From Cloacibacillus sp. An23 (GTDB lineage: Bacteria > Synergistota > Synergistia > Synergistales > Synergistaceae), in assembly GCF_002159945.1 (NCBI RefSeq), contig NZ_NFJQ01000004.1, positions 124,001-188,000 on the forward strand: a stretch of 64,000 nucleotides of DNA. The letters run 5' to 3'. This document shows, one piece after another, positions 1-7,781 of the stretch. A program made the position numbers and the translations under genes. Each line of letters opens with the position of its first letter. Within the stretch, counting starts at the first letter, position 1. The notes under the pieces were generated by a model. It searched no databases and was not told the DNA's origin. It was given only the letters and a program-made list of their open reading frames with translations.

Positions 1-380
1 TGCGCGCGGAGATAGCGCGAGTGCTATCGCTGCGCGAGGACGAGGTATTCGAGGCGGCGAAGGAGATGCAGGTCCCGGCCGCGCGCCTTTTCGAGCTGCG
101 CGAACTCGGCGGCCTGCCGGTAGTGAACTTCGCGGCCGGCGGCGTCGCGACTCCGGCCGACGCGGCTCTGATGATGACGCTCGGCGCGGAAGGAGTCTTC
201 GTCGGCAGCGGAATCTTCAAATCCGGCGACCCGGCAAAGCGCGCGGCGGCGATAGTCAAGGCCGTGACGAACTACGAAAATCCGGAAATCCTCGCCGAAA
301 TATCAGAAGACCTCGGCGAAGCGATGGTGGGCACGAACGCGGACGAAATAGCTCTGCTCATGGCGGAGCGCGGAAAATGA
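1..380 (+). CDS. pdxS: PdxS, PLP synthase lyase subunit (5' truncated)
   Basis: This is the C-terminal part, about 125 residues, of the PdxS/Pdx1 subunit of pyridoxal 5'-phosphate synthase; the start lies left of the window. PdxS builds PLP from ribose 5-phosphate, glyceraldehyde 3-phosphate and ammonia delivered by PdxT. The visible part contains the family's conserved [18 protein letters not shown] stretch, the [14 protein letters not shown] phosphate-binding loop and the C-terminal EDLGEAMVG segment, ending in LLMAERGK. The reading frame is open to base 3. The stop codon overlaps the pdxT start by 4 bases (ATGA), so the two are cotranscribed and probably translationally coupled. Confidence 0.97.
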   Translation, partial: RAEIARVLSLREDEVFEAAKEMQVPAARLFELRELGGLPVVNFAAGGVATPADAALMMTLGAEGVFVGSGIFKSGDPAKRAAAIVKAVTNYENPEILAEISEDLGEAMVGTNADEIALLMAERGK

Positions 381-952
381 GCCGTCCGCTCACTGTAGGC
401 GTGCTCGCCGTGCAGGGGGCCTTCGCCGAGCACTGCGCGGCGCTGCGGCGCGCGGGCGCAAAGCCGCGCGAGATACGCGAAGCGCGCTCGCTCGAAGGGC
501 TCGACGCCGTGATACTGCCAGGCGGTGAAAGCACCGCGCAGGGCCGCCTCATGCGCGAGTTCGGCATATTCGAGCCGCTGCGCGCCGCGATAGCGGGCGG
601 CCTGCCCGTCTTCGGAACATGCGCGGGCATGATACTTCTCGCGAAAAACATAGAGAACGACGAACGGCGCCACCTCGCCGTGATGGACATAGCTGTGCGG
701 CGCAACGGCTACGGACGGCAGCTCGCGAGCTTCGTCGCGCGCGGCGCGTTTGCCGGAATGGAAGATGTCGAGATGGTCTTCATCCGCGCGCCATATATCG
801 CCTCGGCGGGGCCGAACGTCGAGATACTCGCCGAAACCGGCGGACGCGCCGTCGCCGCGCGCGAAGGGAACATGCTCGCCGCGGCCTTTCACCCGGAAAT
901 GACGGACGACCCGCGCGTACTCGAATATTTCCTCTCCATGGCGCGCGGATGA
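377..952 (+). CDS. pdxT: PdxT, PLP synthase glutaminase subunit
   Basis: This 191-residue class I glutamine amidotransferase releases ammonia from glutamine and channels it to PdxS in the cytoplasmic PLP synthase complex. The nucleophile is Cys82 in GTCAGM, and the His-Glu pair is H172/E174 in FHPEM. The oxyanion-region motif LPGGEST sits near residues 48-53. The length is normal for the family. It overlaps pdxS by 4 bases. No terminator is visible directly after it. Confidence 0.97.
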   Translation: MSRPLTVGVLAVQGAFAEHCAALRRAGAKPREIREARSLEGLDAVILPGGESTAQGRLMREFGIFEPLRAAIAGGLPVFGTCAGMILLAKNIENDERRHLAVMDIAVRRNGYGRQLASFVARGAFAGMEDVEMVFIRAPYIASAGPNVEILAETGGRAVAAREGNMLAAAFHPEMTDDPRVLEYFLSMARG

Positions 953-1013
953 AATTCCTCCGGAGTGCTACAATTTAAGGGCATCGCATAAATCTTAAGG
1001 AGGAATGTTCAGC

Positions 1014-1412
1014 ATGGACGAAGTCTACAAGTTTCTGAAGGAGAACCCGATCTTCTTCGTGGCGACGGAAGAGGGCGACCAGCCGCGCGTGAGGCCCTTC
1101 GGCGTCGTTTCGCAGTTCGAGGGCAGGCTCTACCTCCAGACCGGAAACGTCAAGCCGGTATTCAAGCAGATGATGGCGAACCCGAAGATAGAGCTCTGCG
1201 CGATGGGCAAGGACGGCAAGACGTGGCTCCGCGTAGCCGCCGAAGTCGTGCTCGACCCGAGAGTCGAGGCGCGCCGCCAGATGCTCGACGAGAACCCGAT
1301 GCTGCGCAGCCTCTACTCCGAGGACGACGGGATAGGCGAAGTTCTCTGGCTCAAGAACGCGACGGCGACATTCAGCTCGATGGGCGGCGAGCCGCGCGTC
1401 GTGAAGTTCTAG
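1014..1412 (+). CDS. Pyridoxamine 5'-phosphate oxidase family protein
   Basis: This small protein of about 132 residues has the split-barrel FMN-binding fold seen in PNPOx-like proteins. The opening MDEVYKFLKENPIFFVATEEGD and the following RPFGVVSQFEG and LYLQTGNVK segments are typical of the short anaerobe subgroup. An ATG at 1005 is in frame, but the strong AGGAGG at 998-1003 lies almost against it; the ATG at 1014 has proper spacing and is preferred. A TACAAT hexamer at 969-974 could be its -10 element, without a clear -35. The substrate is unknown. Being next to pdxST does not show a role in vitamin B6, because this family often binds FMN, heme or F420 instead. Confidence 0.85.
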   Translation: MDEVYKFLKENPIFFVATEEGDQPRVRPFGVVSQFEGRLYLQTGNVKPVFKQMMANPKIELCAMGKDGKTWLRVAAEVVLDPRVEARRQMLDENPMLRSLYSEDDGIGEVLWLKNATATFSSMGGEPRVVKF

Positions 1413-1436
1413 CGAAATTTACGCAAATACGTAAAA

Positions 1437-1466
1437 AAGGGCGGAAGCGCGAAGCTCCGCCCTTTT
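1437..1466. terminator. Bidirectional Rho-independent terminator
   Basis: A stem with arms GGGCGGA and TCCGCCC is flanked by an A-run on the left and a T-run on the right. It can end both the plus-strand flavin-fold gene and the converging hcp transcript. Confidence 0.8.
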
Positions 1467-1490
1467 TCGCGTATTCCGCGCCGCGCGCGG

Positions 1491-3050
1491 CTAGCCCATG
1501 ATTTTTTTCAAATCTTCGTCGGGCGTTGTGACGGGCGCGACGTTGTAGTTCTCGACGAGGAAGTTCAGCACGTTCGGCGAGACGAAGGCCGGGAGCGACG
1601 GGCCGAGGAGTATGTTCTTTATGCCGAGGTGCAGCAGCGTGAGCAGAATGCAGACGGCCTTCTGCTCGTACCACGAGAGGACGAGCGTCAGCGGCAGGTC
1701 GTTGACTGTGCAGCCGAATGCCTCAGCGAGCGCCGAGGCGACTTTTATCGCGCCGTATGCGTCGTTGCACTGGCCCATGTCCATTATGCGCGGAAAGCCG
1801 CCTATCGTGCCGAGGTCGAGGTCGTTGAAGCGGTATTTGCCGCAGGCGAGAGTCAGCACGATCGTGTCGGCCGGCGTCTTTTTCACGAATTCCGTGTAGT
1901 AGCTGCGCCCCGGCTTCGCGCCGTCGCAGCCGCCGACGAGGAAGAAACGGCGCACCGCACCGCTCTTGACGGCCTCGACTATCTGCGCCGCGTTCGCGAG
2001 CACCGCGCCGTGGCCGAAGCCGGTCGCCGTCTCCGCACCGCCGTTGATTCCCGTGAACTTCCTATCCTCCGCCCAGCCGCCGAGCTCGAGCGCCTTTTCT
2101 ATCACCGGCGTGAAATCCTTGTCCTCGCCGATATGCGCGGCGCCCGGGTACGATACGACCTCGGTCGTGAAAACTCTGTCCGCGTACGACGGCTTAGGCG
2201 GCATCAGGCAGTTCGTCGTGAAGAGCACCGGCGCGGGGATGCCGTCGAATTCCTTCTGCTGGTTCTGCCACGCGGTGCCGAAGTTGCCTTTGAGGTGCGC
2301 GTACTTCCTGAGCTCGGGATAGCCGTGCGCGGGCAGCATCTCGCCGTGAGTGTAGACGTTAACGCCGCGCCCCTCAGTCTGTTCAAGCAGCAGCTTGAGG
2401 TCGCGCAGGTCGTGCCCCGTCACGACGATGAACGGCCCCTTCTCCACCGTGAAGGTCACGCGCGCCGGCTGCGGCGTGCCGAAGCTCTCGGTGTTCGCGC
2501 GGTCGAGCAGCTCCATGCAGCGCAGGTTGATTTCTCCGACCTTCAGCACGAACGGCAGAAGCTCCTCCATCGTGTCAAACTTCGCGAGCGCGGCGAGGCC
2601 GTCGAAGAAGAATCCGTCCACCTCCGCGTCGCGATAGCCGAGCACCGCCGCGTGGTAGGCGTAGGCCGCCGTGCCGCGCAGACCGAAGAGTATCAGCGAC
2701 TTCAGCGAGCGCACGTCCTCGCCGGCCTCCCATATCTTGCGCACGTCATAGGCGGGCGTCCCGCCGCCGAGCTTCGCGCGTTCGGCGCGCACACGCTCCG
2801 CGAGCTCCTTCACCGTCTCGCTGTTGAAATTCACGTTCGTCACCGTCGTGAAAAGCCCTTCGAGCATGAGCCGCGACAGCTCCTCGCGCGCCGCTCCCTT
2901 CGCCGCGAGCGCGAGCGAGATAAGCTCGCCCGTCAGTTCGTCCTGAAGCTCAGCCGTCTCCGCGGGCTTTCCGCAGACCCCCATGCTGCCCGTGCAGCCG
3001 CGGCATCCAGCCGTCTGCTCGCACTGAAAACAAAACATTTTTTTCTCCAT
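1491..3050 (-). CDS. hcp: Hybrid-cluster protein (hydroxylamine reductase)
   Basis: This 519-residue cytoplasmic iron-sulfur protein carries the hybrid 4Fe-2S-2O cluster and a cubane cluster. It reduces hydroxylamine and has been described as an NO reductase in nitrosative stress. The N-terminus shows the cysteine cluster C7, C10, C16, C19 and C26 (CFQCEQTAGCRGCTGSMGVC). Later motifs include VTGHDLRDLK, VFTTEVV and GGCDGAKPGRSYY, matching the family's hybrid-cluster ligands. GGGGAGGAG precedes the ATG. A four-cluster ferredoxin-like protein lies just upstream in the same direction, and a Crp/Fnr regulator diverges beyond it. This is the usual arrangement of Hcp with its redox partner and regulator in anaerobes. 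Confidence 0.96.
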   Translation of the reverse strand: MEKKMFCFQCEQTAGCRGCTGSMGVCGKPAETAELQDELTGELISLALAAKGAAREELSRLMLEGLFTTVTNVNFNSETVKELAERVRAERAKLGGGTPAYDVRKIWEAGEDVRSLKSLILFGLRGTAAYAYHAAVLGYRDAEVDGFFFDGLAALAKFDTMEELLPFVLKVGEINLRCMELLDRANTESFGTPQPARVTFTVEKGPFIVVTGHDLRDLKLLLEQTEGRGVNVYTHGEMLPAHGYPELRKYAHLKGNFGTAWQNQQKEFDGIPAPVLFTTNCLMPPKPSYADRVFTTEVVSYPGAAHIGEDKDFTPVIEKALELGGWAEDRKFTGINGGAETATGFGHGAVLANAAQIVEAVKSGAVRRFFLVGGCDGAKPGRSYYTEFVKKTPADTIVLTLACGKYRFNDLDLGTIGGFPRIMDMGQCNDAYGAIKVASALAEAFGCTVNDLPLTLVLSWYEQKAVCILLTLLHLGIKNILLGPSLPAFVSPNVLNFLVENYNVAPVTTPDEDLKKIMG

Positions 3051-3081
3051 AACAAACTCCTCCCCATCCGCGCTTCCGCGC

Positions 3082-3789
3082 CTAGTCCAGAATCTCCCCG
3101 TCGACCGCTACCGTGACGACGTTCCACGGCAGAAACTTGCCGCTCGCGTTCAGAGCACGCTTCACGGCGTCCTCTATGCCGCCGCAGCACGGGACCTCCA
3201 TGCGCACGACCGTAACGCTCTTTATGTCGTTGTTTTTGATTATCTCCGCGAGCTTCTCCGCGTAGTCCACGCCGTCGAGCTTCGGACAGCCGGCGAGCGT
3301 CACGCGCCCCTTTATGAACCTCTCGTGAAAATCCGCGCGCGCGAAGGCCGTGCAGTCCGCCGCGACGAGCAGCTTCGCTCCGTCGAAATAGGGCGCGCGC
3401 AGCGGCGCGAGCTTTATCTGCACCGGCCACTGCGAAAGACGCGAAACTACGCCGCTCTCGCGCGGTGTGGGAACCTCAGAGGCTTCGCGCCGTATCTCGC
3501 GCGAGAACGTCCCCGGGCATCCGCACGGCAGCTTTCCGCCCGCCGCGCGCTTCGCAGCGACGTTCGCCTCCGCCGCGGCCTTGTCGTAGGGCGCGGCCTC
3601 GCGCTCTACGAAGCGTATCGCGCCCGCCGGGCAGGCCGGCAGGCAGTCGCCCAGCCCGTCGCAGTAGTCGTCGCGCGTGAGCCGCGCCTTTCCGTTTACC
3701 ATAGCTATCGCGCCCTCGTGGCAGGCCTCGGCGCACGCGCCGCAGCCGTTACATTTTTCCTCGTCTATCTCTATTATCCTTCTTTTCAA
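3082..3789 (-). CDS. 4Fe-4S ferredoxin-type partner of Hcp
   Basis: This 235-residue protein starts with a bacterial ferredoxin domain. The first cluster ligands are C13, C16, C19 and C23. The second motif is spaced C43-x5-C49-x3-C53-P, the variant seen in this Hcp-associated family. A long C-terminal half follows, with PCGCPG near residue 110, AADCTAF, LAGCPKLDG and VPCCGG, so further cysteines may hold another cluster. It probably passes electrons to the hybrid-cluster protein encoded 31 bases downstream in the same operon. The 5' leader on the minus strand holds a short hairpin (GCGGCG/CGCCGC, 3806-3822). The function is inferred from motifs and neighbourhood. Confidence 0.88.
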   Translation of the reverse strand: MKRRIIEIDEEKCNGCGACAEACHEGAIAMVNGKARLTRDDYCDGLGDCLPACPAGAIRFVEREAAPYDKAAAEANVAAKRAAGGKLPCGCPGTFSREIRREASEVPTPRESGVVSRLSQWPVQIKLAPLRAPYFDGAKLLVAADCTAFARADFHERFIKGRVTLAGCPKLDGVDYAEKLAEIIKNNDIKSVTVVRMEVPCCGGIEDAVKRALNASGKFLPWNVVTVAVDGEILD

Positions 3790-3845
3790 ATCTCATACCT
3801 CCGTGCGGCGATCTCCGCCGCTTTTTCACATTCAACCGAGTTTCC

Positions 3846-3874
3846 TTGATTCAACGGTGCAAGCATACTACAAT
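3846..3874 (+). promoter_or_regulatory. Promoter of the Crp/Fnr regulator gene
   Basis: A TTGATT -35 (3846-3851) is separated by 17 bases from a TACAAT -10 (3869-3874), followed by a good ribosome-binding site at 3911. ATTCAAC occurs twice, at 3830-3836 and 3849-3855, the second overlapping the -35. These are candidate operator half-sites for the regulator in the divergent hcp/regulator interval. Confidence 0.65.
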
Positions 3875-3919
3875 GGGAAAGAGAAGTACGTCGCAAAAAC
3901 AACGGACTGCGGAGGAACG

Positions 3920-4600
3920 ATGAAAGAATATCTCGGCGTGATAAAAAATTCGCGGCTCTTCCGCGACATAAAGGAGGACGAAATCGAGGCGATGCTCGCG
4001 TGCCTCTCCGTCCGCACGCGCCTCTATGCGAAGAACGAATTCATCCTGCGCGCCGGAGAAAGCGCGCGCGCCATCGGCCTCGTCCTCTCAGGCAAGGTCC
4101 ACATAATCAAGGAAGATTTCCTCGGCAACCGCAACATCATCGCCGAGGCCCGCGCGGGAGACATCTTCGCCGAAAGCTACGCCTGCGTCCCGGATGCGCC
4201 GCTCGAAGTGGGCGCCGCCGCCGCAGAACAGGCCGCGGTGATGTTCATGGACGTCAGCCGCGTCCTCACGGTCTGCGGCTCGGCCTGCGCGTTCCACGCG
4301 CGGCTCATGCGCAACCTGCTCGCCGTGCTCGCCGAGAAAAATCTGAAATTCAGCGAAAAGCTCACCTACATGACCCAGCGCTCCACGCGCATGAAACTCC
4401 TGTCGTACCTCTCCGCCGAATCCGTGCGCCGCGGCGCGCGCGAGTTCGAGATCCCCTTCGACCGCCAGCAGCTCGCCGACTACCTCTCGGTAGACCGCAG
4501 CGCGCTCTCCGGCGAGCTCTCGAAAATGCGCGCCGAAGGTCTGCTCGACTACCGCAAGAACAAATTCATCCTCGCGCCCGGAACGCACGCCGGAGAGTAA
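3920..4600 (+). CDS. Crp/Fnr family transcriptional regulator
   Basis: This 226-residue regulator has an N-terminal cyclic-nucleotide-binding-like beta barrel (about residues 10-120, with AGESARAIGLVLSGKV) and a C-terminal winged helix (about 150-220, with DYLSVDRSALSGELSKMRAEG). The start at 3920 follows GGAGGA at 3911; a much longer frame upstream lacks a site. It is divergent from hcp and its ferredoxin partner, so it most likely controls that stress operon, like HcpR-type members; this is inferred from position. There is no FNR-type N-terminal cysteine cluster. The last 83 bases of homology to a downstream copy (4503-4585) show that the 3' end has been duplicated, and the final residues (THAGE) differ from those of the downstream copy (TGEKS). 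Confidence 0.9.
   Translation: MKEYLGVIKNSRLFRDIKEDEIEAMLACLSVRTRLYAKNEFILRAGESARAIGLVLSGKVHIIKEDFLGNRNIIAEARAGDIFAESYACVPDAPLEVGAAAAEQAAVMFMDVSRVLTVCGSACAFHARLMRNLLAVLAEKNLKFSEKLTYMTQRSTRMKLLSYLSAESVRRGAREFEIPFDRQQLADYLSVDRSALSGELSKMRAEGLLDYRKNKFILAPGTHAGE
4503..4585 (+). repeat. 83-bp direct repeat, left copy (within Crp/Fnr gene)
   Basis: This segment at the 3' end of the Crp/Fnr gene matches 5330-5412 base for base except for one mismatch (C at 4510, A at 5337). The offset between copies is 827 bases. Similarity stops abruptly after 4585. Confidence 0.95.
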
Positions 4601-4692
4601 ACGTCCGCACCTGCGGCGTCATAAAAATAAAAAATATGGAGCGCGTATCAAAGAGCGTTATATAATTATCGAAAAAGGAGATGAATGCGGCA

Positions 4693-4992
4693 ATGTCAGA
4701 AAGACTGTCTCCGGAACAAATATCGGCGCGGCTTGCGCCGGTTTTTGAAAAACACGGCGTACGCAAGGCCGTACTCTTCGGTTCTTACGCAAAAGGTACG
4801 GCTACGGAGAAGAGCGACGTAGACATATTCGTCGACAGCGGACTGCGCGGACTGAAATTCACCGGGTTCCTGTACGACGTAGAGCAGGCCGCCGGAGTAA
4901 GGACGGACGTTTTAGACGCCGCGGACATAACATCCGGCTCCGCCGTCGAAAAAGAGATACGACGTACGGGCATCATCATCTATGCGAAATAA
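4693..4992 (+). CDS. mntA: MntA-type nucleotidyltransferase antitoxin
   Basis: This protein of about 99 residues has a minimal nucleotidyltransferase fold. The signature is visible as G30-S31 followed by D42 and D44 (LFGSYAKG ... SDVDIFV). In characterised MntA/HepT pairs this enzyme adds AMP groups to a tyrosine of HepT and so neutralises it. Two in-frame ATGs exist; the one at 4693 is preferred because AAGGAG at 4675-4680 abuts the ATG at 4681. A TATAAT hexamer lies at 4661-4666 without a clear -35. The toxin start overlaps this gene by 11 bases. The pair is visibly less GC-rich than the flanking genes, which together with the flanking 83-bp repeats suggests it was acquired. Confidence 0.9.
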   Translation: MSERLSPEQISARLAPVFEKHGVRKAVLFGSYAKGTATEKSDVDIFVDSGLRGLKFTGFLYDVEQAAGVRTDVLDAADITSGSAVEKEIRRTGIIIYAK

Positions 4993-5308
4993 AATAATCA
5001 TAGAGAAAATAGTCCGTCATGCGGACAGAATACTGGCTTACTGCCGCGGCGTAAGTTACGAAAAATTCTCGGCAGACGCCATGCTCAGTGACGCGTGCGT
5101 TTTCAACCTCGGACAGATAGGCGAGCTGGCGAACCAGCTTGACGATGATTTTACCCGTTCGCACCAGGAAATACCGTGGCGCAGCCTTTACGGCCTGCGC
5201 AACCGCATCGTCCACGACTACGACGGAGTCAACATGAACCTGATATGGACGATAATCGCCGAAGACCTGAAGCCGCTGCGCGACAACCTCAGTAAAATTC
5301 CTGAATAA
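4982..5308 (+). CDS. hepT: HepT-type HEPN toxin
   Basis: This 108-residue alpha-helical HEPN-domain protein is the likely toxin of the pair. It has the full R-x4-H-x-Y motif: R73, H78 and Y80 in LRNRIVHDYDG. In known HepT proteins the Arg and His form an RNase active site and the Tyr receives AMP groups from MntA. All the key residues are present, so the module looks intact. The start overlaps the antitoxin stop by 11 bases, so translation is coupled. The frame ends 21 bases before the right copy of the 83-bp repeat. Its target RNA cannot be inferred. Confidence 0.9.
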   Translation: MRNKIIIEKIVRHADRILAYCRGVSYEKFSADAMLSDACVFNLGQIGELANQLDDDFTRSHQEIPWRSLYGLRNRIVHDYDGVNMNLIWTIIAEDLKPLRDNLSKIPE

Positions 5309-5329
5309 TCCCACAGACACACAAATGCC

Positions 5330-5412
5330 CGCTCTCAGGCGAGCTCTCGAAAATGCGCGCCGAAGGTCTGCTCGACTACCGCAAGAACAAATTCATCCTC
5401 GCGCCCGGAACG
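5330..5412 (+). repeat. 83-bp direct repeat, right copy
   Basis: This is the second copy of 4503-4585, with one mismatch. It lies in plain order after the toxin gene and before the HD-domain gene, so the 744 bases 4586-5329 sit between two copies of the Crp/Fnr gene's 3' end. Confidence 0.95.
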
Positions 5413-5427
5413 GGAGAAAAAAGCTGA
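5330..5427 (+). pseudogene. Detached 3' fragment of the Crp/Fnr gene
   Basis: In the frame of the regulator this fragment encodes the last part of the winged helix (GELSKMRAEGLLDYRKNKF) and continues to its own stop at 5425-5427 with the tail APGTGEKS. It has no start codon in frame and cannot make a protein. It is probably the original end of the regulator gene, displaced when the toxin-antitoxin segment entered. The reverse, that this copy came in with the insertion, cannot be excluded. Confidence 0.85.
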
Positions 5428-5471
5428 AACCTCCGTGCGGTTGTATAATCTCATCGGACGGAGGTAAGGTA

Positions 5472-6230
5472 ATGTATTCGACCGAAAAGACAGAGGAATG
5501 GTTCAGCGTGTACGTCGACTCCTTCCGCGTGGACGGCGCGCTCGAAAATATGCAAGAGCTGAAAAGAAAGCACAGTTGGCGCGTCTGCGGAATCGCCTGC
5601 GCGATAGCCGAGTCGCTCGAATGGAACGAGCCGCGCGACAGATGGCTCGCCCACGCGATAGGGCTGCTGCACGACACGGCGCGCTTCGAACAGTACCGCG
5701 ACTACAAGACATTCGCGGACGCCGCGAGCTTCGACCACGGCGACCGCGGCGCGGAAATTTTGGCACGTGAGTTCGACTGGGAGGACGTGGAGGACGGCGA
5801 CAGGGAAAAGCTGCTCGCGGCGGTGCGCTTCCACAACAAGATAGAAATACCGCCGAAAACACCGCTGGCGCAGTACCGCTGGTGCGCGCTCGCGCGCGAC
5901 GCCGACAAGATAGACGTGTTCCGCATGGTACAGAGCCGCATAGACAACGGCACGATATACGACATGCTGCCGCGCCACAAAAAAGTCACGGGCCTCTCCC
6001 CCGCGCTCGTGGAAGAAGTCCGCGCCACGGGCCGCGGCTCCTACAAAAACGCGCGCTCGCTCCAGGACTACCGCCTGATCCAGCTCACGTGGGGCCTCGA
6101 CCTCAACTTCCCCGTCTCCGCAGCGACGCTGCGCGAAGAGGGAATTTTCGCGCGCATCGCCGAGGATTTAGAGAAATACGAAATAAAAGACCTGACGGGC
6201 GAAATAATCAAGAAAATATACAATATGTAA
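5472..6230 (+). CDS. HD-domain phosphohydrolase
   Basis: This 252-residue protein has an HD-superfamily metal-dependent hydrolase domain. Visible ligands are H34 (KRKHSWRV) and the H67-D68 doublet (GLLHDTARFEQY), with FDHGDRG and ARDADKIDVFR further on. The family cleaves phosphate esters of nucleotides; the substrate is not evident. The start at 5472 follows GGAGG at 5459-5463. A perfect TATAAT at 5444-5449 lies just after the Crp/Fnr fragment, so transcription may start there, though no -35 is clear. Base composition matches the bulk of the window, unlike the toxin-antitoxin pair before it. A long hairpin follows the gene. Confidence 0.85.
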   Translation: MYSTEKTEEWFSVYVDSFRVDGALENMQELKRKHSWRVCGIACAIAESLEWNEPRDRWLAHAIGLLHDTARFEQYRDYKTFADAASFDHGDRGAEILAREFDWEDVEDGDREKLLAAVRFHNKIEIPPKTPLAQYRWCALARDADKIDVFRMVQSRIDNGTIYDMLPRHKKVTGLSPALVEEVRATGRGSYKNARSLQDYRLIQLTWGLDLNFPVSAATLREEGIFARIAEDLEKYEIKDLTGEIIKKIYNM

Positions 6231-6290
6231 AACGATACAAGAAAGCCGCGCAGGACCTAAACATACTATCTCTGCGCGGAGTATCGTTTT
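6229..6290. terminator. Long terminator hairpin between converging genes
   Basis: The outer arms AAAACGATAC (6229-6238) and GTATCGTTTT (6281-6290) and the inner arms CCGCGCAG and CTGCGCGG form a two-part stem. The T-run on either strand lets it work for both the HD gene and the converging SLC13 gene. Confidence 0.7.
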
Positions 6291-6342
6291 CCGACTGTGC
6301 CATGTCTATATGCTTCGAATCTGCGGCGCCGGCCGCACGAGA

Positions 6343-7614
6343 TCAAAACGCCCAGATGAGCGGGATAAGTATTATCGTCACTACGGTCGTTATCAGCGTC
6401 AGGCTGATGTTGACCTTAAAGAAGTCAGTAAACTTGAAACCGCCGTACGTGTAGGCAAGGTTCGCCATGCCGCACGAAATCGGAGTAAGCAGAGACATAA
6501 TTCCTCCCATGCAGAGCACGATGAGCATCGTCACCGGGTTTGCCTGTATTTCGTTCGCCAGCGATATTGCGATAGGAGCAAAAAGAGTTATCATTACGAC
6601 GTTGCTCATGAATTGGGTCATAATGGTCGATACGATGAAAATAACGCTGCATATCACATAGGGATTTGTGGAACCGCCTATGACAGCGACTAATGCTTGC
6701 GCCATCATATCCGCCGCCCCCGTATTGGAAAGCGCGCTGGCAAGAGGCACACAGCCTCCCATCATTACAACTATGTTCCAGTCCATCGCTGTGTAAATTT
6801 CCCCGCGCTTATAAACTCCGAGGCAGGCTACCGCTACGGCTCCGATAACCGCGCATATATACGGCGTCAGACCAAGCTGTTTTGAGAAAATAATCCCAAC
6901 GACTACAAGAAGCAAAACGGCGACTGAACCGACCTGCTTCCATTTCGGCGTATTTTCGTTAAAGGAGCGTGTCAGCGACGCTCCGCTGGCGCTCAACGGA
7001 CGGTCTGGAATTATCTTATATCCCCAGAACCAGAGCCAGACCGCGTTTAGAATGAAGAGAGGAAGTCCTATTTTCGTAACCTCGAACATGCCGAATGTTC
7101 CGCCGACGCTTTCTATATATTCCGCGATTTTCAGAAACACAGACGAATCGCCGATCAGAGTTAAACGCCCGCCCGCCAAACTGCCGAGAAACGAAGCAAA
7201 AATAAGACGCGAAGCGCTTAATTCTTTTGCGTAAGTGTTGCACATACCTATGATTAAAGGGATAAGAACGCACATGCTCGCAGTATCGCTCATAACAGAC
7301 GAAATAGCGCCCGTAATAAGATACATAGCCATTATCATTTCACGTTCCGTCTTCGCGTATTTCATGGCGAAACGTGCGACCTTATCACACACTCCTGATT
7401 CAAACAGCGCGCCTCCGACAACCATCATAGCGACGATCATGATAATAGTCGGACTCGCAAAACCTGAAATCGCCTCCTGAGGAGACACGATTCCGGCAAA
7501 GACAAGAATGACCGCCGTCAGCATAATGGTAAGATTGACAGGTATGAATTCGGTTATAAACGCAACCATGGCGACGCATAACAGAACAATGGTAAAAATT
7601 GCCGCAGTGCTCAT
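6343..7614 (-). CDS. SLC13/DASS-family anion:sodium symporter
   Basis: This 423-residue polytopic membrane protein has about 11 hydrophobic segments and belongs to the arsenite-antiporter/SLC13 (DASS, CitT-like) superfamily. Supporting segments are FASPTIIMIVAMMVVGGALF near residue 55, ISSVMSDTASMCVLIP near 115 and MTQFMSNVVMITLFAPIAI in the second repeat; these resemble the two hairpin motifs that bind sodium and substrate. It probably imports a di- or hydroxycarboxylate for the catabolic enzymes encoded upstream on the same strand. A strong hairpin at 7738-7771 separates it from them, so it may be read less often or from its own promoter. It is less GC-rich than most genes here, which is a sign of possible transfer. 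The substrate is unknown. Confidence 0.85.
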   Translation of the reverse strand: MSTAAIFTIVLLCVAMVAFITEFIPVNLTIMLTAVILVFAGIVSPQEAISGFASPTIIMIVAMMVVGGALFESGVCDKVARFAMKYAKTEREMIMAMYLITGAISSVMSDTASMCVLIPLIIGMCNTYAKELSASRLIFASFLGSLAGGRLTLIGDSSVFLKIAEYIESVGGTFGMFEVTKIGLPLFILNAVWLWFWGYKIIPDRPLSASGASLTRSFNENTPKWKQVGSVAVLLLVVVGIIFSKQLGLTPYICAVIGAVAVACLGVYKRGEIYTAMDWNIVVMMGGCVPLASALSNTGAADMMAQALVAVIGGSTNPYVICSVIFIVSTIMTQFMSNVVMITLFAPIAISLANEIQANPVTMLIVLCMGGIMSLLTPISCGMANLAYTYGGFKFTDFFKVNISLTLITTVVTIILIPLIWAF

Positions 7615-7737
7615 ATATAACTTCCTTTCCTTTAGTCTTTCAAAGGCCGGAAAAAGGAATGACAGTAAAAAAGGGAATTAAAAGAATCGATGGATGATAT
7701 GACTGCCGGTATCCGGCCGTTTTTTGTAAATATACAA

Positions 7738-7771
7738 GGCGCGCCGCCCATACGCGGAAGTGCGGCGCGCC
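7738..7771 (-). terminator. Terminator hairpin after the aldehyde dehydrogenase gene
   Basis: Ten-base arms GGCGCGCCGC and GCGGCGCGCC enclose a 14-base loop. On the minus strand they are followed by TTGTATATTT. The stem is very stable and the T-rich tail imperfect, so partial readthrough into the SLC13 gene is possible. Confidence 0.6.
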
Positions 7772-7781
7772 AGTCGTGTGT

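Noticed and set aside
272-892. Long minus-strand frame opposite pdxT
   Set aside because: It mirrors a certain gene and has no family signature; high GC content keeps the other frames open.
1629-3116. A 495-codon plus-strand frame over hcp
   Set aside because: Opposite-strand shadow of hcp, rich in Arg, Val and Ala without any recognisable domain.
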